From contig CM049310.1 in NCBI GenBank assembly GCA_026874595.1, positions 49,195,558 through 49,259,557 on the forward strand: a stretch of DNA of 64,000 bases, in the 5' to 3' direction. A program made the position numbers and the translations under genes. This stretch comes from Sipunculus nudus. Lineage: Eukaryota; Annelida; Sipuncula; Golfingiida; Sipunculidae. The notes under the pieces were generated by a model. That model was given only the letters and a program-made list of their open reading frames with translations. It was not told the origin of the DNA and searched no databases. Shown here in pieces: positions 1-11,205 of this stretch. Within the stretch, counting starts at the first letter, position 1. Each line of letters begins with the position of its first letter.

Positions 1-389
1 CTGAAGCACGGTATAGAAATATTTGAAGAAGAGTTACCATAACATGATTTTAATGATTATGCCAAGTTTTGTGTCTAAAGAGGGAATCGTTAGACACCAG
101 GCGCACATGATGACAGTTCTTTAATATGTAACCATAGCGTACTGTTGCGTTTAGATTTGCTGCTATAAACTCTATAATACAGTCTCGATATACATGTCCC
201 CCCCCCCTCCACTTCCACCTGAAGTCGTTTCTACTCAATACGATCCTCTTCGAGTCTGGATTAGTGATGATAACAGGGACTATTTGTCTTAACTGTCAAA
301 CTTTAAAATCTAAATTTATTACATTTCAAGGAAAAACCTTCTGTTAACATTTCACATGCATGAATGCTCACGAATCATTACATATTCCA
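1..389. other. Unassigned AT-rich DNA
   Basis: No gene or repeat family was recognised. A short poly-C tract at about 198-207 is the only distinctive feature; open frames here are short and unremarkable. Confidence 0.6.
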
Positions 390-605
390 TTGGGACCTTA
401 CCACATAAACACGCATGTATATTAATGTGCCTTGAAAAATCCAATATAACGTATTTGAAAGAACTGTACACTCTATTCTATACATTTATACCTACGCCGC
501 TGGTATATTTAGAACCCCGGTGCATTGTGGTAATAGAATTCTATACCTACAGTCCTTAACCAGCAGGGCTATACTCTTGTGAGTCTGATTCTGCGCAGAT
601 TGGCT
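390..605 (+). repeat. Single arm of a palindromic repeat family
   Basis: This stretch is a diverged copy of the arm at about 39,490-39,700. Shared landmarks appear in the same order: a CTTACCACA block, a CATGTRTATTAAT-like block, ACCTACGCCGC, then CGGTGCAYTGTGG and a CTCTTGTGAG block that also occurs near 37,970. No partner arm was found close by, so it is an isolated copy or fragment. The coding potential is negligible. Confidence 0.55.
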
Positions 606-2221
606 TCCACTATACCAACCCTACTTCAAACCTTATGCTTGTCAGGATAAAACTACCAAAGCAAGGGAATTTATAGACAAGGAAGATATCCGTGTATAGA
701 CAAGCGGCGCTGGACTCCGTAGATCAGGTACCCGTTTCGATTCCTGCAGACGTATAAATGTAAACGGTGAAATCCTGATTGATCCTGGGATATTTCTTCA
801 AATATTCAACCACATGTCACGATCGACTTTTAATGGAGCTTATACTTCTAGCCTCGTTCATGTATAACCTATAATCATGAAATCTCAATCATAACGTATT
901 ATTTTCATCGGCTGCATGTATGGACTTTAAAAAGAGGGAGACAGGCGCTGCATGGAGGGCTAAATTCAATCGATGACAATCACTTTTGAGTGCAACTTTA
1001 TATGATTTAAATGGAAATATTTTACGTTTATGCAGGAAAGAAACTACCTAAATTAAACTATATTGAATCCCATGCACTTGCCTGAATATAAGAAAACTCC
1101 GTGTATGCAGGAACTTAACTGTTTTACCTGTTACAGATACCTGGCTATATTTACAATATATACGGTTTCGAAGACTCGAATTTACACATACAAAAACACA
1201 GTGATACTAAAACACACACACAACTTTACAGGGTTTCTTCTTTATATATATATAGCTTTTGATAGAAAAAAAAGTCAATTCAACATCTTTGTGTTTCTTT
1301 TTATTTGATCATTCATTTTTCCAAGGGAGGCGATGAAAAACGGATGTCTGGGATACAATGTATATTATGTTCCATGTGGTTTCATTTCTAGATTTTAAGA
1401 ATACAATATACCAGAGAATATATTAGATTTGTAATATGCAGTTTTAAATTTATCGCATCATTTCTTCGGCTCACCATATAAAGGGACGGGATCAGTTTTA
1501 TAGCAATCAAAAGCATTGCGAAAATTGTAAATTCGTCATCATCTGCGGAAGTGATTACTTTCCGTGAAATTGTTAAAATTATTTTACCATGCCAGTTATA
1601 CCTCTGCTCTCCTCACGTCCGATTTCACCGTTTCTGACACAGCCAAATAATGGAAGCACCATAAATCACGCTTTATATAAATGTAAGTGTTTCAAGTTGG
1701 CCTTGATATATAATCACGCGTGGTCAGTAGTGCGATGCGTGTCCATCCGTCTCTGTAAGTACAGGGAAGCTTTCCTGACGGCAAGCCCATGTCGCCCTGT
1801 CAAACTCCACCCTCTGCTTTCATCCCTTCCATGCCTCAGTTCCCCGGCGGAAGACTACAACAAAGTAGGTTTCCTATGAACGCCCACACAAGTAGTTTCT
1901 GCATGGTAGGTTTGCTAGGGGAAATTGAGTGATGCATGAGTGTTTGATATTAGGGTCAATTTATTTCAGTAAAGGCTACAGTTTTTTAATGTGTGATTAT
2001 TGTATTTGGAATTTGAACTGAAGTTTCTCTTTATACACGACACGTCCGGAAACAAAACATGCAAAAGCCAACTGTGTAGGAATAGGTCGATAGCGTGTGG
2101 AGCAGGGTAAGAGTCTTATTAAATACACATTATATAGAGCAGAAGAAGAAAATAAAACGCTTTCAGTGTAGAAGTTCTCCAGCACATCATCTCCCAGCCA
2201 ATTTCATCTTGATGCCAAGCA
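606..2221. other. Unassigned DNA
   Basis: Apart from the tRNA-like relic listed separately, nothing was recognised. An open frame at 1589-1879 (96 residues) lacks recognisable domains or splice context and is not called as a gene. Confidence 0.5.
692..751 (+). pseudogene. tRNA-Arg-like relic (SINE head or tRNA pseudogene)
   Basis: The sequence resembles the middle and 3' part of a tRNA-Arg: a D-arm-like TAGACAAGCGGCG, an anticodon-arm-like CTGGACTCCGTAGATCAG with CCG in the loop, and a B-box-like TTTCGATTCCTGC. The acceptor stem is not intact and the D arm is degraded, so it is unlikely to make a functional tRNA. It could be the promoter-bearing head of a tRNA-derived SINE whose body continues toward about 830; no poly-A tail or target duplication was identified. 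Confidence 0.3.
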
Positions 2222-2690
2222 GTGAGGTAGGACTCAAGTCCGGAAGTTAGCTCGAGTCAGCACACGAGTCCACTTTTTTAGGGACTCGGACTTGTACTCG
2301 TGCTAGTTTACTCGAATAATACAGGCCAAGTCCAGATCGAGTCCAGTGAAGTAAAAAAAAACATTCTGCCACATGACTTGAATACTTGTATAAAAGTGTT
2401 AACTAATATCGAAATACTGTAAAAAATGCCACATTCAAAGCTTTAGCTCTGTACCTTGAATGTAATTAAACATTCAAGTATAATTCATGTGCAAACTTAC
2501 TGTAAAATACACATGATATTCTAAAATATCCATTTTAAAATTCTTTCAGTAAGAAGTTTTGTGTTGGACTCGGACTTGGACTTGGACTCGTTTCGTTTTC
2601 CAAATGAATCCTACTTGAAGAAGGAGGACTTGGACTCAAACCCCATGCAAGGGCTCGGGACGACTCGAACTCGAGTAGCCTTCGTTTGGA
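2222..2690. repeat. Element with GGACTC/GAGTCC-rich ends
   Basis: Both ends of this 470-bp stretch are packed with short GGACTTG/GGACTCG motifs and their complements (about 2229-2330 and 2563-2680), while the middle is plain AT-rich sequence. Clusters of short motifs at both ends are typical of the subterminal binding repeats of non-autonomous DNA transposons, hAT elements among them. No clear target-site duplication was seen, so the boundaries are approximate. Confidence 0.4.
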
Positions 2691-4718
2691 TGCATGGTGT
2701 GCTTAAACGTTAATTATACACATAAATTTAAGGCTTGCATGCATTGGAAGGCCTTAGCTGAATAATAGGCTCTCCACTGAAAACAATATGGACTATTTTC
2801 TCTTTGTTGTGTATTTTACCCAGTTTGTAATTAGAGTTGCAAAGCCTATTTTAATTAATCATGTTTCTGAACTTTTTTTCATTAGCAGTCGTTTTAAAAC
2901 GGTGTATTCCTGACGTAATCAATAGCAAAGCAGTTAATGGTAAAGCTTTTCTACAGATTTTCTGACAAACTCGTGACTTCATTTATTAATATTCATAGGG
3001 AACAGAAGGTTACCTTTGTTTCTTGGCAATAGGCGTTGGTGTTGTATAAACATAGAATTACTTTTTTTAGACCAAGTGCATTTCCTCCCGGACCCACTGT
3101 CACATGTTAATGTGAGTTAACCTGTTCCGAGAGCTCAAAATACTAATTTGTTAATGACTTTTGCCGTTGTGTTTCGTAGTTTAGTTGCCAAAATCCTTTG
3201 TACACTCATGTTTTAGGGATAATTTAAAGAAAATTCCCCCCCCCCCCCCCCGATGCAATTATTGAATAAGCTACCGACAACCTAATATGACAACCTAATA
3301 TGACATAATAAATAAGTTTATATTTTACGGTCTTCTTTGCTCTTTCGATTGCAGAAATACTTATTCCTTTCATTAGCAGCATCTTTATTTCGTTTGATCG
3401 ATTGATTATTTCATTCATTTTATTTCATTTCATTTCATTTTCTTCTTTCTTCTTTTTTTTATTAATTAATTATTAAATTTATTAATTTTTTATTTATTTA
3501 TTCATTCATTCAATAATTTATTTATTTATTCATTTACTTAATTATTTATTCTGCAAGTTAGCTTGCACCAGAAGAACACTTCTGTTGCAAACAGGGCCCT
3601 GTTCCAGATATGAAATACAAAAATTTTATGATGGATTCTTTCTGCTCGTCTTTATAAGACATTACCAGGTTAGCGTCTGTTGAATATGCTTGTTGGTTCT
3701 AAAGTTGTAAAACAAATTAAATGTATTTCATTGATTTGCAATTGAACTTCTAAGCATTATAGATGTTTAAAGATTTCATAAAAGTAATATTGATTCTCTT
3801 AAAGTGATGAAAGTAAATTGCTTTTTGAGTTTAAAAGGAGCATTGACCGATTAAATAATTATATCTTAATAACATGCAGTCAAGGTAAGATGATGTTCTA
3901 GAGTCTTATAGGCAAGTTTTGTACCTCCTATATGCAATAACGACATATTTTATTATTCATAACAATAAAAAGCTGACTATATATATATTGAATTAATCAT
4001 AGTAAATTTACTTGATAAATATCTTAAATGAAATAAATTTTACAGAAAAACAGCAATTCTAATCCCGCTACGCCTACGGATTTTGGGTATGGTCTTTGGT
4101 CCTGGCAATATGCTAGTAACTGTGCATGCAAATTAACACCTGTGATATTTATATTGGCTGTAGTGCATCATTCATCGACTCACCGTCTTGACGGCACGCC
4201 CGGGACACAAATTTGTGTATGGAGAATGGGCGAGCATTGTATATGCTAATATACAACCATTAAAAGGAAAAGCCAGTTGGCTTATGCGCAGAAGATGCCG
4301 TCCTAAACAACGGTTTCTCCCGTAATCCGGCGTTAGTATTCAGGCAGCGCTTCGCTTTAAGTGTAATATAACAACCCACCGGGCAATATGTGTTGATTTT
4401 GATTTAGGCACGAGCACAAGATTCGTTTAAGATACGATATAGGTGGTCTCCTTTAATTTGTGGCTCAAGCTTTTCTCCGTAGGCCTCCCTGTCAATTCTG
4501 TCTGGTGTATACATACTGTGCTGATGTACTACTTGCATAATGAACACATGCGTGCCCGCTCATTCTATAACATGTCTTTGTGCTCTATTACTAACCTTTT
4601 TTTTTACATGTTGTGGCATAAACATTGCGAGACAGGTTATTTTTATGAGCCATAAAAAAAGGTGTATTTTACAGTTACAGTTGATCCTGATTAATAAATA
4701 AATGTCGATCGAGTGCCA
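2691..4718. other. Unassigned DNA with low-complexity tracts
   Basis: Nothing gene-like was recognised. It contains a poly-C run at 3236-3251 and the TTTA/TTCA-rich tract listed separately. The rest is AT-rich unique-looking sequence. Confidence 0.5.
3411..3552. repeat. (TTTMA)n / TTTA-rich low-complexity tract
   Basis: Successive TTTCA, TTTA, TTAA and TTCA words form about 140 bp of simple sequence with almost no G. Confidence 0.85.
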
Positions 4719-4770
4719 CCCCCCCCCCCCCCACCACATACACTTAACAGTACACACACCCACATCCACA

Positions 4771-4826
<56 letters not shown>
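4719..4826. repeat. Poly-C run and (TA)n microsatellite
   Basis: A run of 14 C (4719-4732) is followed by a short CA-rich segment and a long (TA)n tract from about 4770 to 4826 with one interruption. Confidence 0.95.
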
Positions 4827-4829
<3 letters not shown>

Positions 4830-5889
4830 CTTAAAGGTACATAATCATTTACAATAACAGTATGTGTAGTATCCCACGTTATGATTACAGGATACGGTCA
4901 GTTAACAATGCTAATTATATTTAGATGATACCGTATATAGTTGACATGGTTAAAAACCTTGATTTTTTTAAATAGGGATTTTATATCACTTTTCTTCATA
5001 ATATCTTATATATTATCTAAAAAGAATGGTACATGACATAGAGACGCTTGTATAGCTGCTAGTCCAGCCCATGTCATAGATCTTAGACACCAGATGGATC
5101 CATGAATCTGAGACACTAGGTCAGTTCATTAGATATTGTATCTGTTTTTTTTTCTTTGATAGCCTACGTTATCCACTGTACTAGATTCCATTAAATATAC
5201 CACCCATGGTTTGTGTAACACAGGGCTGCCATTTTTATGACGGTCCCTCTTTTAGGTGACAGCAAATTAGCAAACCAGGTTTAAGGTCTTGTTTATGCCC
5301 AGATGAAGCAGGAAATAACATTTAGTCTTGTAAACTATACCTATAGCTTATCACGAATTGCACCGGTAAGTTGTCAAAAAATGTAAACAATATCATTAAA
5401 TCTAAAATAAGTTTACTGTCTGGTAATTATGTTAAGATTTTCAGATTTATGACTTCCTAAAACTTTTTCTAGCTCCTGAATGGACGATATTTAGTATCCA
5501 AGTCAGAAGTATGTATTTTGAACCTGGTTGGTTGGTCGGATTGAGCACTGCCAGATTTTACTCTGAGAGCACTTCGGCATATCTTTTTAAAAATTCATAA
5601 ATGGCTCCGTTTCAGTAGGTTAGTTTTAAGAAAAGATCAACAGATCTCAGTGTAGTTAGCATCAGATTCACATTTTATTTTTATTTCTATATGATGTTCT
5701 GCTGGAATGAACTTTGTTGTATGGACATTCATCAGAATAAATCTTTAATATTTATCATCAGCTGAACTCTCAGTTGGATTTGTGTGAACTGGAATGTGGA
5801 ATGGAAGCAAACTGGCGCTCGTGTTAAACGTTGAGCTAATTCACCCCGTTCTGATAGGATCCTCATGCGATGTAAGAGAGAAGGGAACG

Positions 5890-5890
<1 letters not shown>
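4827..5890. other. Unassigned DNA
   Basis: No gene or known repeat was recognised. A weak short duplication is visible around 5075-5130 (GACACCAG / GACACTAG blocks). Confidence 0.5.

Positions 5891-5967
<77 letters not shown>
5891..5967. repeat. Compound (AC)n(TA)n microsatellite
   Basis: An AC repeat of about 50 bp with one CCC interruption runs directly into about 25 bp of TA repeat. Open frames crossing it encode only His-Thr or Tyr-Ile runs and are artefacts. Confidence 0.95.
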
Positions 5968-6029
5968 AGTAACCATTGGCGGAATACAAACGGTTCTTAG
6001 CAAACCATCCCGATCCAGGTATACGTACT

Positions 6030-6394
6030 CCCTTCAGTTCACCTGTTTAACACATGTGGTTCTTTGTGTGAATAACATAACATGACTGTCTGACAAGCGG
6101 TCGGAAAAACGCCTAAATAAGGAGAAAAAAAAAACAGGAAAGTAGAAAAAGCGAAGAAACACCGCTTGGAAGCCTGACAAATCTTGATTTGTGAAGTTGA
6201 CGCGGCATGGCTACCAGGTGCGAGCCCGCCATGTTTATTCTTCTGTGCCACTGATCGCGCTTGATGCAAGTTTATTTCCACTTGTTTACATGAATAAGTA
6301 AAGGTTTTACATTGAAATATTGGCTGATACCATAATTCTTGAAAGAGAAACATTATACTTCATGTGTATTTAACATGCGAATAGGTCCCTTTAA
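6030..6394 (+). mobile_element. 3' part of the TTAA-flanked, AGGG-ended MITE family
   Basis: The right end (GCGAATAGGTCCCT followed by TTAA at 6391-6394) matches the right end of the complete copy at 13,197-13,841. The internal block around 6280-6330 (CACTTGTTTACATGAATAAG) matches 11,110-11,130. The left end is missing or unrecognisable, so this is a truncated copy. A 104-residue open frame over it is not meaningful. Confidence 0.5.
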
Positions 6395-8564
6395 GACCTT
6401 ACCATCAGTGACCTTGAGATCTATCTGAGACGTTCCCCGCGTGTGTTCAGCCAGTTTCCAGGCAAAAGTAAATACAGGGAAACAAAAGTGTTGTTAAAAT
6501 GGGACGCAACGCCCTAAACTAGGGTTAGTTACCAGGCATGTGTAGACGTGGGCCCCTGCTTCCGGCCGGGTGAGCCAGTCATGCGCGCTCCGAACGACCG
6601 CCGGAAATGGGATGGTGGGCCGCACAGAGGTACGTGCGAGTCCCGTGGGGCGGAGAACAAGTTTGAATTTAATTATCGTTCCGACCCCTATCCTGTTTTA
6701 AGGTTATACAGGCAAGGAAGAAACTAAATGCTCCATACATAATTGCTTAACAATTGGTTTTGCTAAAAAAAATTTTTTTTCTCAAGTGTTCATGAAACGC
6801 TTCTCTTTCAGTCTTCAGTTTAGGCCTTGGGCCAGACATAATAAAATTATATTTATATATCGTTTGTGAAGTTTTAATGGTCCTACGTTTCGTAAAACTG
6901 AATGTGCGGTTTCCACACCGGAATAATTCAAATACTAAACGCAAAATTTCAAGGGGTTGATTTATAGAGGGCGCATGGGGCCTCTCGCCATTTCGACTAT
7001 GGTTTGCAAATCTGGGAAATAGCATAAAATAACGTTTAATACTGAGAGAAAGTGCCAGGTATTGCGTCTGGCACACTTTTCTTTTATACTTCTGTATGCG
7101 AAAATTATGTAAAACGTTTTCCAGCACTCTCGGCACACATGTGTTCACGTGTGCAAGTGTATTGAGCCGCCAACGTCTTTTTTTAGGATCTCATATCCTC
7201 CTTTGAGTTTAAAAGGTGCCCACCATTTTCCCTCTTTTAATTCCCAATAACATTTGTATTTTAATCGTTTCCCTCGCGAGTAAGTCAGTGAGGTCGAATC
7301 CATTTGGATCAAAGGTACGGCCGTGGAGTACTGCAAACACGTATATTTTATCATGTGGACAATTACAACATTTATCAGTGACACTGCGAGATACAAAGTC
7401 TAAGATTGAATGTTACCTTTACACTTAATTGCACCATTTTGAAGGCACTCTATTCACACAGATGACGGGAATAATAGCTTATATTCTATATAACTATAAC
7501 AAACATATTTCGTTCTGTGTATTGCTGATCAACCTAGAAATGTTCTCTATAAAGTGCTATAAAATCATAAAAATGTCAAGTTTAAAATGTAATTAGATGG
7601 TTAATAAATCAAAGACGACTAAAAACTTCACATTGCATAATTTTACGTGTAATTTCCCAGATTTTTATTTTTAGAAAATATCAGTGTTACATAACTTTTT
7701 GATTCTATGCATTATATTACAATGGAAAAAAATATGAATATTAAGTGCACAGTTTGTCTCCCCGAACAGAGGCCTTCATTATACACTGCTATAAGCCTTT
7801 ATGAAATAAGTAAAAAACAGAACTAGACCTTTGCTTAATTGACTCACGTACAATTAATGTCTTAATCTATCAAACCTTGTTCCCCACATCTTACGCACAT
7901 GTTTTAGATACGGCCAGACTCATGTGATGTAATTGGACCCCGCCGAATCAATATCCCATCAGCTAAACCGAGTTATACAGACAGCTAACAAGGGGCGGGC
8001 ATTCTTATGGCGTTCTTTGATGTTTTAATCCATGGATTATCCTCCCACTATTGCACACATGGGTCCGGTCTTCCCTCTACATTAAGTCAGACACATTCAT
8101 TATTTCGGTCACAGATTTAGAAAAAGACGGGACCTGGAAACAATGAAATTAAAGAATATAATCTTTGCTATCAGTCGGATTCTGTTATTGGATATACTTA
8201 TTACATCTGACAAAAAGCAGTTACTTATCATTTCGTGCGATTTTATACAATGATATATAGAATAATATACTGTTTGATGCTGATGTGGGGTTTTTATATG
8301 GCCTGTTTTATAAATCAAAATGCACATATTAGATTTGTAACCCTGCTGCATGATGAATATTTTGAAATTCATATATTAACAGAGTATAATTACAGAAGGA
8401 TAATGAAATGAGCTTAATCAAAATCGCATAAAAAGGTCTTCTGCGAATAGGTCAGAAGAATCCACGATTAAAAAAAGGTCCCCGCCAAGTAGGCGTAATA
8501 ATGCCCCCCCCCCACCGCCCCACCCCTCTCCAGGGGAGACGTTGTTTTCAGTGCCGTCGTCGTC
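6395..8564. other. Unassigned DNA, including a CpG-rich patch
   Basis: The patch at about 6540-6660 is distinctly GC- and CpG-rich compared with its surroundings and remains unexplained. A minus-strand open frame at 6747-7148 (133 residues) has no recognisable domain, and I do not call it as a gene. A poly-C run lies at 8504-8513. Confidence 0.45.
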
Positions 8565-9420
8565 AGTAGGATATCTTGTAAACGCGATATTTTTTGAAGG
8601 GCTGCATATTTTCCTCCGAAATAATTAACACTGATGGTTCCCACAAAATTCGCGGACGAGTTTGAAACCGGAAGACCTTGACCTTCATCTTCATGGTCAA
8701 ATCTGCCTTTAAAATGTGGTAGGCTATCTTGTGAACCCGATCATTTTGAAAGGGATACATATTTCGCTCTGAAATTTAAAACACTGGTTGTTCCTACGAA
8801 AATCGTGGACGAGTTCGTAACCCGGTGACCGTGACCTTCATCTTCAAGGTCAAATCTGCCAAAATGGAAAATTATTGTGAAGCCGTTAACTTTGGAATGT
8901 ATCACATTTTGTCCTCAAATTCGGTACACCGACTGTTCCAACAAAGTTCTCGAAGGAATTCGAAAGCTGGTGACCTTAAACAATATCTTCAAGGTAAAAT
9001 CAGCCAAATTATAATTGTCTGGTGAACTTGATAACGTTTGAAGGGTTGAATATTTTCCTCCCAAATCTAAAACACTGAATTTTCCTACAAAAATCTGGGA
9101 CCAGTTCGAAACCCGGTAACCTCGACCTTCTTCTTCAAGGTCAAATCTGCCAAAATGAAAAATTATTGTAAAGCTGATAACTTTGGAAGTGTATCACATT
9201 TTGTCCTCAAATTCGGTACACCGATTGTTCTTACAAAGTTCTCGAAGGAGTTCGGAAGCTGGTGACATTGACCAATATCTTCAAGGTCAAATCAGCCAAT
9301 TTATAGTTATTGTCTTGTGAACGCGATAACGTTTGAAGGGTTGGATATTTTCCTCCCAAATCTGAAACACTGAATGTTCTTACCAAAATCTTGGATTGAA
9401 ACCTTGTGACCTCACTGGGT
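8565..9420. repeat. Tandem array of about 148 bp, six diverged units
   Basis: Units begin near 8568, 8721, 8866, 9014, 9161 and 9310. Each carries a TTGTGAACGCGATAACG-like start, a TCCTCMAAT block and a TTCTTCAAGGTCAAAT block. Units 3-4 and 5-6 pair up at a spacing of about 295 bp, so the array grew as dimers. The TCAAGGTCA word is the extended half-site recognised by monomeric nuclear receptors (ERR, SF-1/FTZ-F1 type). The header just upstream (CCGTCGTCGTC) resembles the TCCG-rich headers of other elements in this window. Confidence 0.75.
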
Positions 9421-10316
9421 TAGATCTCTCACCGTGTCATCATAACCTATATGTAAACGGAGGTTGGGGGGGGGGGGGGGGAGACATCTGTTTTAGCAAG
9501 TGCGAAAACATGACATTCTAGTTAGACCTAGTTGTATTAAACTGTATGCTTTGTTATTTTGTTTAGTAGGACTATCCTGTAACCTTGACCTTGGTACAAT
9601 CAGAATCAATTGGAATCTTATAATTATATATTATAATATATCTCTATTGGATATAATAGGTGACACATTTTTATAAATTAAGGATGAATCATTTTCCCTA
9701 AAATGCATCAACAAAGCTTTTTTCGAGGTGTAGGTAATGTGACCTTATTTCTAAATAAATATGAGCCTGAAGGTGTCTGAAATGTTTATAAAAATAAAAT
9801 TGACCGAGAAGTCGTGCCAACAAGCCCAAGCCTTGTCATTGATATTTTTGAACACGCAATCACAGAATTTTCCATTTCCGATGTAAAATTTCTGACTTTG
9901 TATTTCTGTCACACCTGATATCCAAAACTTATTAATATTTCAACCCCGTCCTTAACATGGTAAGATTCTGCTTTATTCATTTTATCCAGGTACTAATGAT
10001 AGCAGTCTTCGGCGTGGTTTACACGTCAACGTCAAATGTTTTATTGACCTAAAATGTCCCAATAAAGGTTTCTCCGCGCTGCTCTCTGTCCCTGTATTTG
10101 GTTTGTTAATTGGGTTATAATTCTATGGTCCCGTGTTCTGTTCTTTTGAAAACACGCCTCTTCTCAGGAGAAGAAACTGTTCAGTGCACTTTGGTGTTCT
10201 TGTCCTTACTACCCTCACGGTTTTCATTAAGGATCAAAGCGATAATACAAAACCTTCCTGATATCCAAGCAATGCAGATCTATGGAACGTTGACCAAGGT
10301 TCTTTATTTCTCTTTT
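9421..10316. other. Unassigned DNA
   Basis: It contains a poly-G run at 9466-9481. No gene or family was recognised. Confidence 0.5.
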
Positions 10317-10504
10317 CAGGGGCGGGTTTAGGGGAGGGGGGGGGGCGAAGGGGGCGCCCCCCACCCCTCCATTTTCGACCTAACCAAAAAAATCTGGGGA
10401 AAAAAACTCATAGTACACCAAGTGTATAGAACAGTTACAATGGCTCGGCTCACCTCGCAAAGTGCCGGAGCCCCCCTTATACTAAATTCCTGTATACGCC
10501 CCTG
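10317..10504. mobile_element. hAT-like MITE
   Basis: This 188-bp element starts CAGGGGCG and ends CGCCCCTG, an inverted terminal repeat of the hAT type. The 9-mer TTCTCTTTT lies immediately before the left end (10308-10316) and one base after the right end (10506-10514). That fits the 8-bp target duplication of hAT elements with a one-base ambiguity. The interior holds a G-rich/C-rich foldback (about 10,330-10,370). It has no coding capacity and depends on a transposase encoded elsewhere. Confidence 0.65.
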
Positions 10505-10793
10505 CTTCTCTTTTCAAGTCAATTGTATTAAAGTCTTCACTCTATTTTACCGGTTAAAGCTTAACTTGTGCTATAAATGACGCAATTAGGATCTGCTTCC
10601 TTTACCGTTCACTGTGTTTGTGATGGTTGCTGAATTATTTTGTGTTTCTGCCGCAGTGAGTGTTCCATAAGACCACGGTCTGTATTTCACTGGCAGGTCT
10701 CTGTGGAATTCGGACGCATCATCTGACCTTTTAACCTTTATTCCACTGCTTCAGACACAATATAACCCTTCAATGGTCCTCTTTTTTATTTAA
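10505..10793. other. Unassigned DNA
   Basis: A short stretch between two mobile elements with no recognisable content beyond the 10506-10514 target duplication. Confidence 0.5.
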
Positions 10794-11205
10794 AGGGACA
10801 TGATAAGTAGCAATATAATGCCTATTCTTTTATCCAATTAGTTCAGTTTTGTTTCTAAGCAAAACCATCACACCACACAGTCTTGTTATGGCTCTGGATG
10901 TTGGTGTTGTGCCTGTTTACCATAACAATGCCGTGTGACCAGTTTTGGTCCAATTGTTTCAGCCAGCAGGAACAAGTATTACATTTTTGGGACAAAGTCA
11001 ATCAGGGCATCTCCTGCTTGACACGTGTTGTTGCTTCGTAATGCACACGGCACCACGCGCTGTTTTTATGTAGACACCTGCGATGGCACCCGGTCCACTG
11101 ATTTTATCACTCGTTTACATGAGTAGGCAAACGGTTTCAAGGCAATATTTTGGCAGGTACAGATTTATTTTAAAGGGAAGAAGCCGAAAATAAGGAAATA
11201 AAATA
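10794..11205 (+). mobile_element. TTAA-flanked, AGGG-ended MITE, 3' end missing
   Basis: TTAA at 10790-10793 precedes AGGGACATGATAAGTAGC. This matches the left end at 13,197 and continues through shared blocks: GCCTATTCTTT, the GCCGYGTGACC block, AGGGCATCTCCTG, and CCCGGTCCACTG. The right end diverges after about 11,170, so the copy is truncated. It is shorter internally than the 13.2-kb copy, which carries an extra segment around 13,400-13,560. Confidence 0.6.

Noticed and set aside
5732-6000. Open frames rich in Tyr-Ile, Cys-Val and His-Thr
   Set aside because: They translate the (AC)n(TA)n microsatellite.
6747-7148. 133-residue minus-strand open frame
   Set aside because: No recognisable domain, composition like translated AT-rich DNA, and no splice or promoter context.
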